NCBI RefSeq assembly: GCF_022024275.1
Contig: NZ_CP091804.1
Coordinates: 2,250,501-2,314,500, forward strand
DNA from: Sphingopyxis sp. BSN-002
GTDB taxonomy: Bacteria; Pseudomonadota; Alphaproteobacteria; Sphingomonadales; Sphingomonadaceae
Direction: 5' to 3'
Length of the DNA stretch: 64,000 bases
A program made the position numbers and the translations under genes. Below the pieces are notes generated by a model that was given only the letters and a program-made list of their open reading frames with translations, was not told the origin of the DNA and did no database searches. Below are positions 34,161 to 42,688 of the stretch, one piece after another. Position 1 is the stretch's first letter. The number at the start of each line of letters is the position of its first letter.

Positions 34161-36652
34161 GGCTTGATCTCCCCTGGTTCGGTCGGCCGGAGCGTCTTGA
34201 AGTCGATGAAGGCCCCGTCTTCCGGACGAATGTCGATATCATATGTATAGCGTCCGGCGCGGATCTGCCACTTGCCTTTGCCGAGCCCCGAGGCACCGAG
34301 GCGGCCCTCGCGGTTGGTGAAGACGGGAACGGTCGGCGCGGTCGGGTCGCCGACCTTGGTCGCCGTCCCTTCCGCCAGCGCCAGCGGCGCTCCGGTATTG
34401 TTGACGAGCGTCCCGAAGACGGTGACGAAATAGTCGGAGCCGACGGTAAAGCGCGTGCCCGAGTGCAGCCACGGATAGGCTTCTGCCGTCCCCGTGCCGA
34501 GATCATAGCCTGCGGGTGCGTCGGGGACGGTATAGAAGATGCTGCGGTTCGAATAGGAGGACAGCGGCACGAGCGCCGGACCAAGCGAATCGGCACGCGC
34601 GATCGTGTTGTCCTCGATCTTGCCGCCGATCAGGACATCGGCGCCCTTCAGGCTTTCGTGCGCCGAAACGATGGCGAAGCTGTCGGACAGATAGCGGCCG
34701 AGCGCGAACTTGCCGCCCGAGAAGGCGATCGTGCCGCGTGCGCGCAGCGAGGTGACCTGGCTGTCGTCGCCGGTGATGCCGCCGCGATGGGCAACTTCGA
34801 TATCGCCGCGGTTCGTCCGGTAGGTCGCCGTACCGCTCATGCTGAGATTGTCGTCCGACCGGCGTGCCTCGACGCCCCATGCGATCGTATCGAGCAGCTT
34901 GGTCGGCGAATAATAGAAGGACGCGCTCGCGTCGTCGAAGCGGCTGTCATATTGCGCCGACAGCGTCTTCGTCCGGCCGAAGCGCCAATAGAGCGTCGCA
35001 CCGAACACGAAACCGGCGTCGCGTTCATAGCCCGCCGAGCCGGTCAGCGTGATATTCTCGCGGAGACGGTAGGTCGCGTTCGCCCGCAGGGTGTAATTGT
35101 CGCGGGTCGTCCCGCGACCGGTGCGATACTCGCCGCTGAGGCCCGCGGTCAGGCGGAAGTTGATCGGCTGGCTGTAGCGGGCGTTGAAATTCCAGCTGTA
35201 GGTGTTCGACGGAGAGACCGTTTCGATCCCGACGAAGTCGCGACTGCGCTTTTCGATCAGCGCGTCGAACCGGCGAACCCCGCCGTTTTCCTGTACGGGC
35301 TTGGCGTACCGATACTGGAGCCGGAGCGCATGGCCGGAGCCGAAATCGTCATGACGGCTGAACACGCCCTCGGCGCTCCACAGCCCGATCGGGGTGCCCC
35401 ATACACCGGTCACGCCGACCTGCTGCGCGCGGCGGGCGATCTGGGCATTGGCGCCCAGGGTCAATTGCGAGGTAATTCCGCGGCGATAGAAGCCGGTGAA
35501 GACCGGCCGCTTGGAATAATAGTCGCGCGCCTCATTCTCGTAAAAGCTGCGGATACCGACATTGGCGTCGAACTCGTCGACCCCCTCGGCAAGCAGGTCC
35601 GGATCGTCGAAAAAGTCGAACGACACCGTCTGGCGTCCGCCGGCATCATCCTCGATCAGCAGGTCGACCCGGTTGGCACCGCCGGGCAGCGGCAGATCCT
35701 GCAGCGAATAGCTGCCGGGAGCGAGCCGGATCGTGCGCGATGGCGCGCCGTTGACGACCAGCGTGACATTGGCTGCTTCGCGCAGTGTGATCCGGCGGCT
35801 CGCCGTCGCGTTGAGCAACCGGTCGGGCCGGAAAGTGCCTGGCAATTTGGATACGCCGATCCCGAGCACGTCGACCGAGTCCTGATAGGATACGGTCGAT
35901 GGCAGAAGGTCGCCGACGGTGAAGCGCAGCGAGCTGTAGGGCCGGTCATAGATCAGGCGCGACCCGAAGCGCGAAAATTTGTGAAAATCGGCCTCGCCAT
36001 CGTAGGAAAATTCATTTTCGAAGGCGAGCAGGTTGAACAGGCGGCCATCGAACTCGAAATTGACGCGCGGTTTGCGCACACCCTTGTCGACGCCCTTTTC
36101 GACGAAGTCGAGCGTCGCCTGATAGGTCAGAAAGGCCGAGAAGGCGTCGCCCTTGTCGGGCAGGATTTCATACTGGCTGTTGGTAAAGCCGAAGCCCACC
36201 GATTGCTCGGGCCGCATCGACGGGTCCATGACCATGTTGACCTCGAGCGCGCCGCTGTCGAAGGTCATCGGGAAACCGACGGCTGCAAAGGACTCGATCG
36301 GGGCATAGCCGTCGACCGCAGGAACGGCGTTCAGCTTTTCCAGATTCTGCGACGTGACGCTGCGATTGACCGCCGCGGCGACGTCGGCGACCGAAATCGA
36401 CACCCTGTCATCGGGGGCGATCTTGATGTCGACCTGCCCCATCGGGCCGCGGTCGCGGAGCGGGACGGTGAGATCGACGGTGCGACCGGTCGTGTTGACC
36501 GGCGCGCGCGGGCTCGCCGGCGCGGGCGGTGCCGCGAGCTGGCCTGCCGTTACGCCGGGATCGGAGGGATCGACCTGCGTTTCGGCATAGGCGGGCACGA
36601 CGGCGCCCGATGCGAGAATCGTCGCGACGAGAAGGCGAGAAGGAAGTGCCAC
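34157..36652 (-). CDS. Outer-membrane fimbrial usher
   Basis: An 831-residue FimD/PapC-type usher that forms the outer-membrane pore for pilus assembly. A signal peptide (VVPAYAETQ) is followed by an N-terminal chaperone-binding region, then the 24-strand barrel with the signatures RLINATASRRITLREAANV-like, PGSYSLQDLPLPGGANRVDLLIEDDAGG and FFDDPDLLAEGVDEF in the conserved core (about residues 270-370), then C-terminal carboxypeptidase-like domains. It is the Csu/alpha-type usher that works with the chaperone at 36677. The two genes are 24 bases apart. Confidence 0.92.
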   Translation of the reverse strand: MALPSRLLVATILASGAVVPAYAETQVDPSDPGVTAGQLAAPPAPASPRAPVNTTGRTVDLTVPLRDRGPMGQVDIKIAPDDRVSISVADVAAAVNRSVTSQNLEKLNAVPAVDGYAPIESFAAVGFPMTFDSGALEVNMVMDPSMRPEQSVGFGFTNSQYEILPDKGDAFSAFLTYQATLDFVEKGVDKGVRKPRVNFEFDGRLFNLLAFENEFSYDGEADFHKFSRFGSRLIYDRPYSSLRFTVGDLLPSTVSYQDSVDVLGIGVSKLPGTFRPDRLLNATASRRITLREAANVTLVVNGAPSRTIRLAPGSYSLQDLPLPGGANRVDLLIEDDAGGRQTVSFDFFDDPDLLAEGVDEFDANVGIRSFYENEARDYYSKRPVFTGFYRRGITSQLTLGANAQIARRAQQVGVTGVWGTPIGLWSAEGVFSRHDDFGSGHALRLQYRYAKPVQENGGVRRFDALIEKRSRDFVGIETVSPSNTYSWNFNARYSQPINFRLTAGLSGEYRTGRGTTRDNYTLRANATYRLRENITLTGSAGYERDAGFVFGATLYWRFGRTKTLSAQYDSRFDDASASFYYSPTKLLDTIAWGVEARRSDDNLSMSGTATYRTNRGDIEVAHRGGITGDDSQVTSLRARGTIAFSGGKFALGRYLSDSFAIVSAHESLKGADVLIGGKIEDNTIARADSLGPALVPLSSYSNRSIFYTVPDAPAGYDLGTGTAEAYPWLHSGTRFTVGSDYFVTVFGTLVNNTGAPLALAEGTATKVGDPTAPTVPVFTNREGRLGASGLGKGKWQIRAGRYTYDIDIRPEDGAFIDFKTLRPTEPGEIKP

Positions 36653-36676
36653 GATATTTTGACCCCCCCGATCAGC

Positions 36677-37429
36677 CTATTGGTCCGTGCGGATGCGCAC
36701 GGATCCGGACAGGTTGCCGTCGGCCGGAACGTCGGGCAGCTCGACGAACATGGTCCGCTTTGCATTGGCGGGAACGAGGCCGAGGCCGACCTTGGTGTTC
36801 ATCGCGGCGGCGTCGAGCTGTTTCGACCATCCCGCATCGCTCTTCAGGTCGAGCGTCGAGCCCGCGACATAGCCATGCGTGCGGCCGATATTCTCGAAGG
36901 TCACGGTCACGCCGGGCTTGCCGTCCTTGTCGGCGCCGCGGGCAACTGCAACCACGCTGATTTCAGGTTTGCCCTGCACCGGGCGGACTGCGACGACCGA
37001 ACCGATCGAATAGAGCATCTCGATCTGTGCCTTGCCCCCCTCGGGATTGGCATCGACGGGCAGTTCCGACGTCGAGAACATGTAGAGCTTGCTTTGCGTG
37101 ATCGCCGGATCGCCGACATAGCGTACGCGGAAGACCTGGCGTCCGCCCGCGGGAATATTGGCGATCGTCGGAAAGATTAGGAAATCGCCATCGGCCGGCG
37201 TGTCGGTCACGGGCGGGCCCTGTTCGGGCAGCACGAGCACCTTCGGGCGGACTTCGACCGCCATCGGCTTGTTGCGGTCGTTGACGACCTCGATCTGGGT
37301 GGTGGAGCTGCTTCCGATCGCAGTCAGTTCGATGACGATCGGACGGACAAGAATCGCGAAAGCGGGAGCGGATAGGATGGTCAGCCCGCACAGCAGAAAC
37401 AGGCCCAGCAAGGCCTTGATACGATGCAT
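36677..37429 (-). CDS. Periplasmic pilus chaperone (PapD/CsuC-like)
   Basis: A 250-residue chaperone with a signal peptide ending APAFA. The first Ig-like domain has the family pattern RPIVIELTAIGSSSTTQIEVVNDRNKPMAVEVRP, with VFRVRYVGDPAITQSKLYMFSTSELPV in the F1-G1 region used for donor-strand complementation. It delivers pilin subunits to the usher. It is the second gene of the operon, separated from the major pilin gene by a hairpin at 37505. Confidence 0.88.
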   Translation of the reverse strand: MHRIKALLGLFLLCGLTILSAPAFAILVRPIVIELTAIGSSSTTQIEVVNDRNKPMAVEVRPKVLVLPEQGPPVTDTPADGDFLIFPTIANIPAGGRQVFRVRYVGDPAITQSKLYMFSTSELPVDANPEGGKAQIEMLYSIGSVVAVRPVQGKPEISVVAVARGADKDGKPGVTVTFENIGRTHGYVAGSTLDLKSDAGWSKQLDAAAMNTKVGLGLVPANAKRTMFVELPDVPADGNLSGSVRIRTDQ

Positions 37430-37504
37430 GATCTGAACTCCCCCCTGGCAATAGCGACGCGCGCCACGGCCATAGTCACCCGATATTGTAAACTTAAAGA
37501 AAAT

Positions 37505-37533
37505 GGAAGGAGCCAGCTTTGCCGGCTCCTTCC
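37505..37533 (-). terminator. Intercistronic hairpin after the major pilin gene
   Basis: Perfect arms GGAAGGAGCC (37505-37514) and GGCTCCTTCC (37524-37533) with a 9-base loop. Reading leftward it comes 16 bases after the pilin stop and is followed by ATTTTCTTT, so it should be a partial terminator or 3' stabiliser. This would give far more pilin than chaperone and usher transcript. Confidence 0.7.
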
Positions 37534-37549
37534 TTTATTCTTGCCCTGA

Positions 37550-38164
37550 TCAGGCGCCGAGGTTCGGAACCAGTTCGGCAACCAGACGGTCCGAATAGGT
37601 GCCTTCCAGCAGCAGCTTGTCGCGGGGCGGAACCGTCACGTTGACGGTGGCCGATCCGGCGCGCGCTTCGTTCGAGGTCGCGACGGTGTTGCCGCCCACG
37701 GCGCCGGCCGAGGTCGAGAGACCGATCTTGCCGTCGAACGCGAAGGTGACGATATAGTCGACCTTCTGGATGAACGCGGTGTCGCTGGTCGTCTGGTCCG
37801 ACTTCAGGCCACCGTTGGTCGAGGTCACCTTCATCGAGAACGGGCTGTTGCAGACGGCATAGTCGATGTCATAGTTGCCGTTCGCAGCGCGAACCGTGTT
37901 GTCATCCGGATCCTGGATGTCGAAGTTGAAGGTGCCGTCGGCTTCGGCGGTCGAACCCGGCGCGCCCGGGGTGACGGTCGTGCGGAAGTTCAGGTTGCCG
38001 GCGTCGTTGTCGGTGCCGAACTTGCAGAAGGTCTGGACGTCGGCCTTCAGGTCATACCAACCCACGGCGTCCTGGCCATAGCTCTTGCCCTTCCAGTCGA
38101 GAGCCATCGCCGGCGACGAGCTGACGACAGCGACGGCAGCGGCCGCCAAAAGATACTTTTTCAT
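37550..38164 (-). CDS. Major pilin subunit, spore-coat-U-like
   Basis: A 204-residue exported protein. The start at MKKYLLAAAAVAVVSSSPAMA (38164) has GGGAGA upstream and is preferred over an ATG 39 bases earlier. The mature part has a Cys pair (QTFCKFG, YAVCNSPFSMKV) and ends ERLVAEL-type with TVPPRDKLLLEGTYSDRLVAELVPN, the conserved C-terminal strand of SCPU/Csu pilins. Its place at the head of the operon followed by a hairpin fits the most abundant subunit. Confidence 0.8.
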   Translation of the reverse strand: MKKYLLAAAAVAVVSSSPAMALDWKGKSYGQDAVGWYDLKADVQTFCKFGTDNDAGNLNFRTTVTPGAPGSTAEADGTFNFDIQDPDDNTVRAANGNYDIDYAVCNSPFSMKVTSTNGGLKSDQTTSDTAFIQKVDYIVTFAFDGKIGLSTSAGAVGGNTVATSNEARAGSATVNVTVPPRDKLLLEGTYSDRLVAELVPNLGA

Positions 38165-38267
38165 CTCTATTCTCCCTATATTCGCGCCCCCCAATAAGGG
38201 CACAGACTAGCCGACACCTGCCGGCATGCATGGACCACGGGCCCGCACATCCTTTGAAAACTGGTCG

Positions 38268-38915
38268 CTAAGGAGCTCCCGCTCCTTCATCCTCGCCACC
38301 CAGTCGGGGGGCGATCACAATGGTGACCTGATCGGAATATTTGCCGGCAAGCAGCAAACCCTGACCGGCCGCGACCCGAAGCTGGATCGCGCCCTTTCCG
38401 GCTCCGACCGCACCATCGCTTTCGCCTTCGCAAGCCTTGCGACCATCGGCCATGCGTTCACTGGTACAGCTCAAAACATTCTGGTGACCGGGCAGGTCGA
38501 CGCGCGCGCGATAAGCGACAAGTTCGCTGAACGCGGGATCGCTCGTCCCTTCGCCCTGGAATTTCAGGCCGCCGTGGCGCGACGCCATCGCGACACGCAC
38601 CGGCGCATTGCACGCGACATCGAACTGCAGCGCGACATCGATCGCGGCGGTCGTATTGTCTTCCGGATTGGCAAGGCCGTCGATATCGACCGACGGGTTG
38701 ATCGTCGTCAGCTCGCACTTCGGCGTGACGATTCCGCTCACCTGATAGGTCAGCGACGGCGACAGCTCCGGAAAATCGCCGGCGGCAGCGGGCGTCGCTG
38801 CCAATCCGGCGGCAAGCAGCGCGGCAGCAAGGGTACGGCAGACGGCATGCGCGGCGCCATTCGCTGCCGCGTCGCTGCTCTGCGAGCCCCTCTTGAACTG
38901 GACGCCGAAATCCAT
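38268..38915 (-). CDS. Pilin subunit paralogue, spore-coat-U-like
   Basis: A 215-residue exported subunit. The start at MDFGVQFKRG (38915) has a GGGGG stretch eight bases upstream; a longer form from 38987 is possible. A late signal peptide (TLAAALLAAGLAATPAAAGD) is followed by SYQVSGIVTPKCELTT, a second Cys (FDVACNAPVRVAMASRHGGLKFQG) and the conserved pilin C-terminus GLLLAGKYSDQVTIVIAPRLGG. It is clearly related in pattern to the major pilin and lies 103 bases upstream of it, so it is probably co-transcribed. Confidence 0.75.
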   Translation of the reverse strand: MDFGVQFKRGSQSSDAAANGAAHAVCRTLAAALLAAGLAATPAAAGDFPELSPSLTYQVSGIVTPKCELTTINPSVDIDGLANPEDNTTAAIDVALQFDVACNAPVRVAMASRHGGLKFQGEGTSDPAFSELVAYRARVDLPGHQNVLSCTSERMADGRKACEGESDGAVGAGKGAIQLRVAAGQGLLLAGKYSDQVTIVIAPRLGGEDEGAGAP

Positions 38916-38987
38916 CGCATCGCCCCCGAATTCGTCCGAAATCTCCCTCTTCGTCACGATAGACGAAGCCCCAAGCGACTCGAACAT

Positions 38988-39505
38988 TTTGTTAATTTGT
39001 AGTTATATTCGCTAAAATGGCAATCGCGGAGTGATCGCGATCACACGCTGTTCTGGAATGAGACAGGCCGAATATGGCCCCTTAACAGATGCCATATATC
39101 ATTGATAAAATAGGATATAATTCAGATTATCGCCACTTTGGGGACATCGCTGGCGGACGTTTCGCGAATCGGCGATTTAACAGGGTTTGGCATCCTGTAA
39201 GGAGCGATGTTAAGGTCATGATATTCCGGCATCAACCGCCGGTGGCCGGGCGATGACGGGTTGCGCCTGACCGCGTTAATCGCGGGGAATCGATTTTTGC
39301 CGGACGCGCTGCGGGCAGCTCGCAAGTGGCTGATCCGGAAAGCCAATCCCCATATTGCCGGAATCGGGCTCTTGCCGTGCCGCGCACGCGGCAGTTAACC
39401 CTGATTCAGGCTTTCAGGGCCCGCGTTACATCGGAAAAAGCGGCTTGCCATGCCGGATAAATTGCGCTCTGCGCGCCTCGATCGATGGGCTGCGTCCTGC
39501 GATTC
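38988..39505. other. Gene-free region upstream of the pilus genes
   Basis: About 500 bases with no convincing gene. The left part (38990-39125) is AT-rich and should carry the pilus promoter reading leftward, with a CRP/FNR-like palindrome at 39031. A short leftward reading frame at 39122-39346 has no signal, no family pattern and no ribosome binding site. The right part is 3' to the leftward reductase gene. Confidence 0.6.
39031..39044. promoter_or_regulatory. CRP/FNR-like palindrome upstream of pilus genes
   Basis: GTGATCGCGATCAC is a perfect 14-base palindrome, and with its flanks (A..A) it differs from TGTGA-N6-TCACA by one base. It lies 116 bases before the first pilin start (38915). 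It could bind a CRP/FNR-type activator, linking pilus expression to nutrient or redox state. Confidence 0.5.
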
Positions 39506-40324
39506 CTAGCCCACGAACGCGCGCTCGATCACGAAGTCGCCGGGCGACGCATTCGATCCCTCGGTGAAACCCAGCGCCTCGAAATGCGCCTGCAGCTCGC
39601 GGATCATCGCCATGCTGCCGCACATCATGATGCGATCGATCGCGGGATCGAAGCGGTCTGGCCCCGCGAGCGGGTGGCCGAACAGGCGGCCGTCGTCGAT
39701 CAGCGCGCCGATGCGCCCGGTCGTCCGGAAGGGTTCGCGCGTCACCGTCGGAAGATAATGGAACTGGAGCAGCGCCTGGTCCTGTACCAGCGGATCGCCG
39801 GCAAGCTGGCTCTCAAGCTCGTCGCGAAAAGCAAGGTCGCTCACATGCCGGACGCAATGGACGATCTGGACCTGCCCGAAACGCTCATAGATGTCGGGGT
39901 CGCGCGCGATGCTGAGGAACGGGGCGAGGCCCGTGCCCGTCGACAGCAGGAAGAGCCGTTTGCCGGGCAACAGCGCGTCGGCGACCAGCGTGCCGGTCGG
40001 TTTGCGGCCGAGATAGAGGGGATCGCCGGGCTGGATCCTCTGCAGCCGCGAGGTCAGCGGGCCGTCGGCGACCTTGATCGAGAGAAATTCGAGCTCGTCG
40101 GCATAGGCGGGGCTCGCGATCGAATAGGCGCGAAGCAAGGGACGTCCCTCGCCGCCGGGCAGGCCGATCATCACGAACTCGCCCGAACGGAAGCGGAAGC
40201 CCGCCGGGCGGGTGATCGAGAAGCTGAACAGATGTTCGTTCCAGTGGCGAACGCGCAGCACCTCCTCGACGGTGAGCGAAGCGGAGGGGGCGAGTTTTGC
40301 GGCGGCGGCGATGCGATCGCTCAT
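39506..40324 (-). CDS. fpr: Ferredoxin/flavodoxin-NADP+ reductase
   Basis: A 272-residue FAD enzyme exchanging electrons between NADPH and ferredoxin or flavodoxin. The FAD motif is RPLLRAYSIASP (RxYS), followed by FLSIKVADGPLTSRLQ. The NADP motif is LLSTGTGLAPFLSIARDP, and MMCGSMAMIRELQ and the C-terminal VIERAFVG are typical of bacterial Fpr subclass II. Its ATG overlaps the stop of the upstream hypothetical (ATGA), which sets the start. Confidence 0.92.
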   Translation of the reverse strand: MSDRIAAAAKLAPSASLTVEEVLRVRHWNEHLFSFSITRPAGFRFRSGEFVMIGLPGGEGRPLLRAYSIASPAYADELEFLSIKVADGPLTSRLQRIQPGDPLYLGRKPTGTLVADALLPGKRLFLLSTGTGLAPFLSIARDPDIYERFGQVQIVHCVRHVSDLAFRDELESQLAGDPLVQDQALLQFHYLPTVTREPFRTTGRIGALIDDGRLFGHPLAGPDRFDPAIDRIMMCGSMAMIRELQAHFEALGFTEGSNASPGDFVIERAFVG

Positions 40325-40770
40325 CGGGTCGGACTTTCCTGATTGTGATGCGAAGGGGAGAGGCGCGAGAGGTCGAACCCCGCTGCGGCGAGGGCGCCCG
40401 CCGCCGCGCCGAGGGCTTTCGCGACGGACCGCGTCGTGTCGGCCTTGACGATAAGCGCAAGTACCGGCGCGGCCCGATCGAGCGCGGCGGCTCGCCATAG
40501 CGCGAGGAGCAGCGCTTCATCCTCGGCGATACGCGAACAGCCTGTCGGCCCGAGCGTGAGCGCTTCGCGCGCGTCGGCATTGAGGAGTGCCAGGGCAACA
40601 TGGAAATCGGGCAGCGCCGCCAGCGCATTTACATGCGCGAAGCCGCGGTGCAGCGCCGCGGGCGGGCAGGCGCCTTGTGCAGCGGCCCTAGTCCAGCCGC
40701 GCATCGCCCACAGGAGGAAGCGTCCGCTGTTGTTCAGGCTTTCGACCGGCCGGTCGATGAAATCATACAT
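40321..40770 (-). CDS. Conserved hypothetical protein upstream of fpr
   Basis: A 149-residue Ala-rich, mostly helical protein without signal peptide or membrane helix. It begins MYDFIDRPVESLNNSGRFLLWAMRGWTRAAAQG. Translational overlap with fpr shows a common operon. No family or function is recognised. CGGAG lies before the ATG. Confidence 0.7.
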   Translation of the reverse strand: MYDFIDRPVESLNNSGRFLLWAMRGWTRAAAQGACPPAALHRGFAHVNALAALPDFHVALALLNADAREALTLGPTGCSRIAEDEALLLALWRAAALDRAAPVLALIVKADTTRSVAKALGAAAGALAAAGFDLSRLSPSHHNQESPTR

Positions 40771-41061
40771 GCGCGGCTCCGTTGGTTCGGGGTCGCCTAT
40801 ATGTTATTGCGAGTCATTTGCAAGAATGAAATGGGCAAAATGAAACGGGCAAGGGGAGGTGCTACCCGGGCGCGGTGGATAGGTATCGAAGGGGGAGCGT
40901 GGCGGCCCGCCGCGGAGGGAAGCCAAGCTCCGCTACGGGCCGCGACAGTATCTCTACTGCAAAAGTAGAGTGACATTCCTCCGGCGATCTGGCTAGCTGG
41001 CGCTTCAACGAAACAACCCAGCAGAGCATCGACTCGTCGCCCTTTCTCTCCCGATAGACCC

Positions 41062-41757
41062 ATGAAAACAGGACTCATCATACGGCATGTGCCGCACGAA
41101 GGGATCGCGGGCTTTCGCGAGCCCGTCGAGTCGGCGGGCTATGCGCTCGAGCGGATCGATGTCGAGGATCCGGCGTTCGGCGGCATCGACCTGACCGAGC
41201 CCGATCTGTTGATCATGATGGGCGGCCCGATGGGGGTGTATGAACAGGACCGCCATCCGTGGATCGCGTGCCAGCTGAAGCGTCTCGCGCGGCGTCTCGC
41301 GGCCGATCGGCCGACCCTGGGCGTGTGCTTCGGCGCGCAGATGATCGCCGCGGCGCTCGGCGCGCCGGTCTATCCGGGGCCGGCGAAAGAGGTCGGCTTC
41401 CACCCGCTGAGAGTCATCGATGCCGCATCGCCGCTTCGCCATCTCGCGAATGTCGATGTGCTGCATTGGCACGGCGACACCTTCGACCTGCCGGACGATG
41501 TCGAGCTGCTTGCCTCGACGCCGGCCTATCCGCATCAGGCCTTTCGCCGCGGCGCCAATATCCTGGCGCTGCAATTCCATGCCGAAATGGGGCTCGACCC
41601 GCGCTTCGAGGCGTGGATCGACCAATGGCCCGAGGCGCTCGCCGAAGCCGGGAGCGATGCGGCGACCATGCGCGCGCGCCATGCCGAATGCGGGCCCGCC
41701 GCGGTGGCGGCCGGCCGGCGGATGATGGCGGAGTGGCTGGCGGGCCTGACGGTCTGA
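41062..41757 (+). CDS. Class I glutamine amidotransferase-like protein
   Basis: A 231-residue GATase1 domain protein. The nucleophile elbow is GVCFGAQ (Cys89), and the His is in LALQFHAEM (about residue 173). It resembles stand-alone GuaA-like amidotransferases (MMGGPMGVYEQDRHPWI, PTLGVCFGAQMIAAALG). It may transfer ammonia from glutamine or act as a gamma-glutamyl hydrolase. There is no synthetase partner beside it, so the acceptor is unknown. Confidence 0.82.
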   Translation: MKTGLIIRHVPHEGIAGFREPVESAGYALERIDVEDPAFGGIDLTEPDLLIMMGGPMGVYEQDRHPWIACQLKRLARRLAADRPTLGVCFGAQMIAAALGAPVYPGPAKEVGFHPLRVIDAASPLRHLANVDVLHWHGDTFDLPDDVELLASTPAYPHQAFRRGANILALQFHAEMGLDPRFEAWIDQWPEALAEAGSDAATMRARHAECGPAAVAAGRRMMAEWLAGLTV

Positions 41758-41762
41758 ATGCG

Positions 41763-42443
41763 TCAGCCGGCGGCCGCGGCAAGCGCCGCCTCGGCCTCGC
41801 GCTGGGCTTCGATCGGCGCAAGCGCGTCCGGGTCGCGCCCATAGCCGCGCAGGAACAGGATCGCGGCGAGCCGCGCCCGGGCATCCTTCTGTCTGGCCGT
41901 CGGCGGGTTTTTAAGGCCCCACAGGCTCTCGAAATGGAAATGCGAGGCGGCAAGCCCGACCAGATCGTCGCCGGCCTGCCAATAATCCTCGGTCCACAAC
42001 AGATCGCCGAAATTGGTTCGCATATATTCGGCGATGCTCTTTTGCGTGCGATGCGGGCCGCGTTCGAAGAAGACGCGCACCAGTTCGGGATTGCGTTCGG
42101 CCATCGGGCTGATCAGCCGGAACATCTGCACCGAGATCGGCGCGGTCATGCGTTCGATGATCGTCCGCGCGAGATGCGTCAGCTGGTCGAGCGGCGAATC
42201 GCCGGCGGCCGAAAAATCGATCCCGCCGCGAATCGACGCCGCGGTATCCTCGACGACCGACGAGAATAATTCCTCCTTCGACGGGAAATAGGACCAGAGG
42301 GTGCGCTTGGACCCGCCAAGCTGCGCCGCGATCGCCGACATCGAGGCGCCTTCGAAGCCCTTCTCGAAAAAATGTTCGCGCGCGATGGCGATGATCTGGG
42401 CGCGTTTCTGGAGCCGTTGGCTCTCTCTCTTACCAATCTTCAT
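41763..42443 (-). CDS. TetR-family repressor of the efflux operon
   Basis: A 226-residue TetR regulator. The ATG at 42443 gives an N-terminus MKIGKRESQRLQKRAQIIAIAREHFFEKGFEGASMSAIAAQLGGSKRTLWSYFPSKEELF, the standard TetR helix-turn-helix; longer forms read into the operator region. The C-terminal ligand domain has the AcrR-like C pattern. It is divergent from the NodT-HlyD-EmrB efflux operon, and the gap contains GGTAC-N6-GTACC palindromes, so it most likely represses that operon and itself until an inducer binds. Confidence 0.9.
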   Translation of the reverse strand: MKIGKRESQRLQKRAQIIAIAREHFFEKGFEGASMSAIAAQLGGSKRTLWSYFPSKEELFSSVVEDTAASIRGGIDFSAAGDSPLDQLTHLARTIIERMTAPISVQMFRLISPMAERNPELVRVFFERGPHRTQKSIAEYMRTNFGDLLWTEDYWQAGDDLVGLAASHFHFESLWGLKNPPTARQKDARARLAAILFLRGYGRDPDALAPIEAQREAEAALAAAAG

Positions 42444-42494
42444 GTCGGCAATATGGTACCGACCCCCACCCTTTGCAAGAGAAGAAAATACGAA

Positions 42495-42540
42495 AAAGGG
42501 TACCGCATAGTTGCAACTTTTTCGCATTATAGTACCCTTT
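42495..42540. promoter_or_regulatory. Inverted repeat in the TetR promoter
   Basis: AAAGGGTAC (42495-42503) and GTACCCTTT (42532-42540) form a perfect 9-base inverted repeat 52-97 bases before the TetR start. Each arm contains the GGTAC half-site seen in the efflux promoter. It is a probable autoregulatory operator. Confidence 0.55.
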
Positions 42541-42600
42541 CTACGCGAATTTATCCACAGAATTCCCCATAAAATATTGAAAAATATGTATAGATTTTTG

Positions 42601-42673
42601 GGTACCGTACAGTACCATTTTTGAGTTGACATTTGCGGCGCGAATCGCGATTTAAATGGTACCACATAGTACC
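42601..42673 (+). promoter_or_regulatory. Efflux operon promoter flanked by two TetR-type operators
   Basis: GGTAC-CGTACA-GTACC (42601-42616) and GGTAC-CACATA-GTACC (42658-42673) are palindromes with the same half-sites and N6 spacer. Between them lie TTGACA (42626-42631) and GATTTA (42649-42654) 17 bases apart, a good sigma-70-type promoter. The second operator would overlap the transcription start, which fits tight repression by the divergent TetR protein. Confidence 0.7.
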
Positions 42674-42688
42674 ACAAAGGATTCGACG

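Noticed and set aside
34097..37180. A 1027-codon open frame opposite the usher and chaperone genes
   Set aside because: It spans two genes with unmistakable usher and chaperone signatures, and its own translation is repetitive and charge-rich without any domain.
39122..39346. A 74-codon leftward frame in the gene-free region upstream of the pilus genes
   Set aside because: No ribosome binding site, no signal peptide, no family pattern, and atypical composition.
40952..40970. Short hairpin CTCTACT/AGTAGAG before the amidotransferase gene
   Set aside because: It has a 7-base stem, no T-tract and no second copy. It is too weak to call as an operator or terminator.
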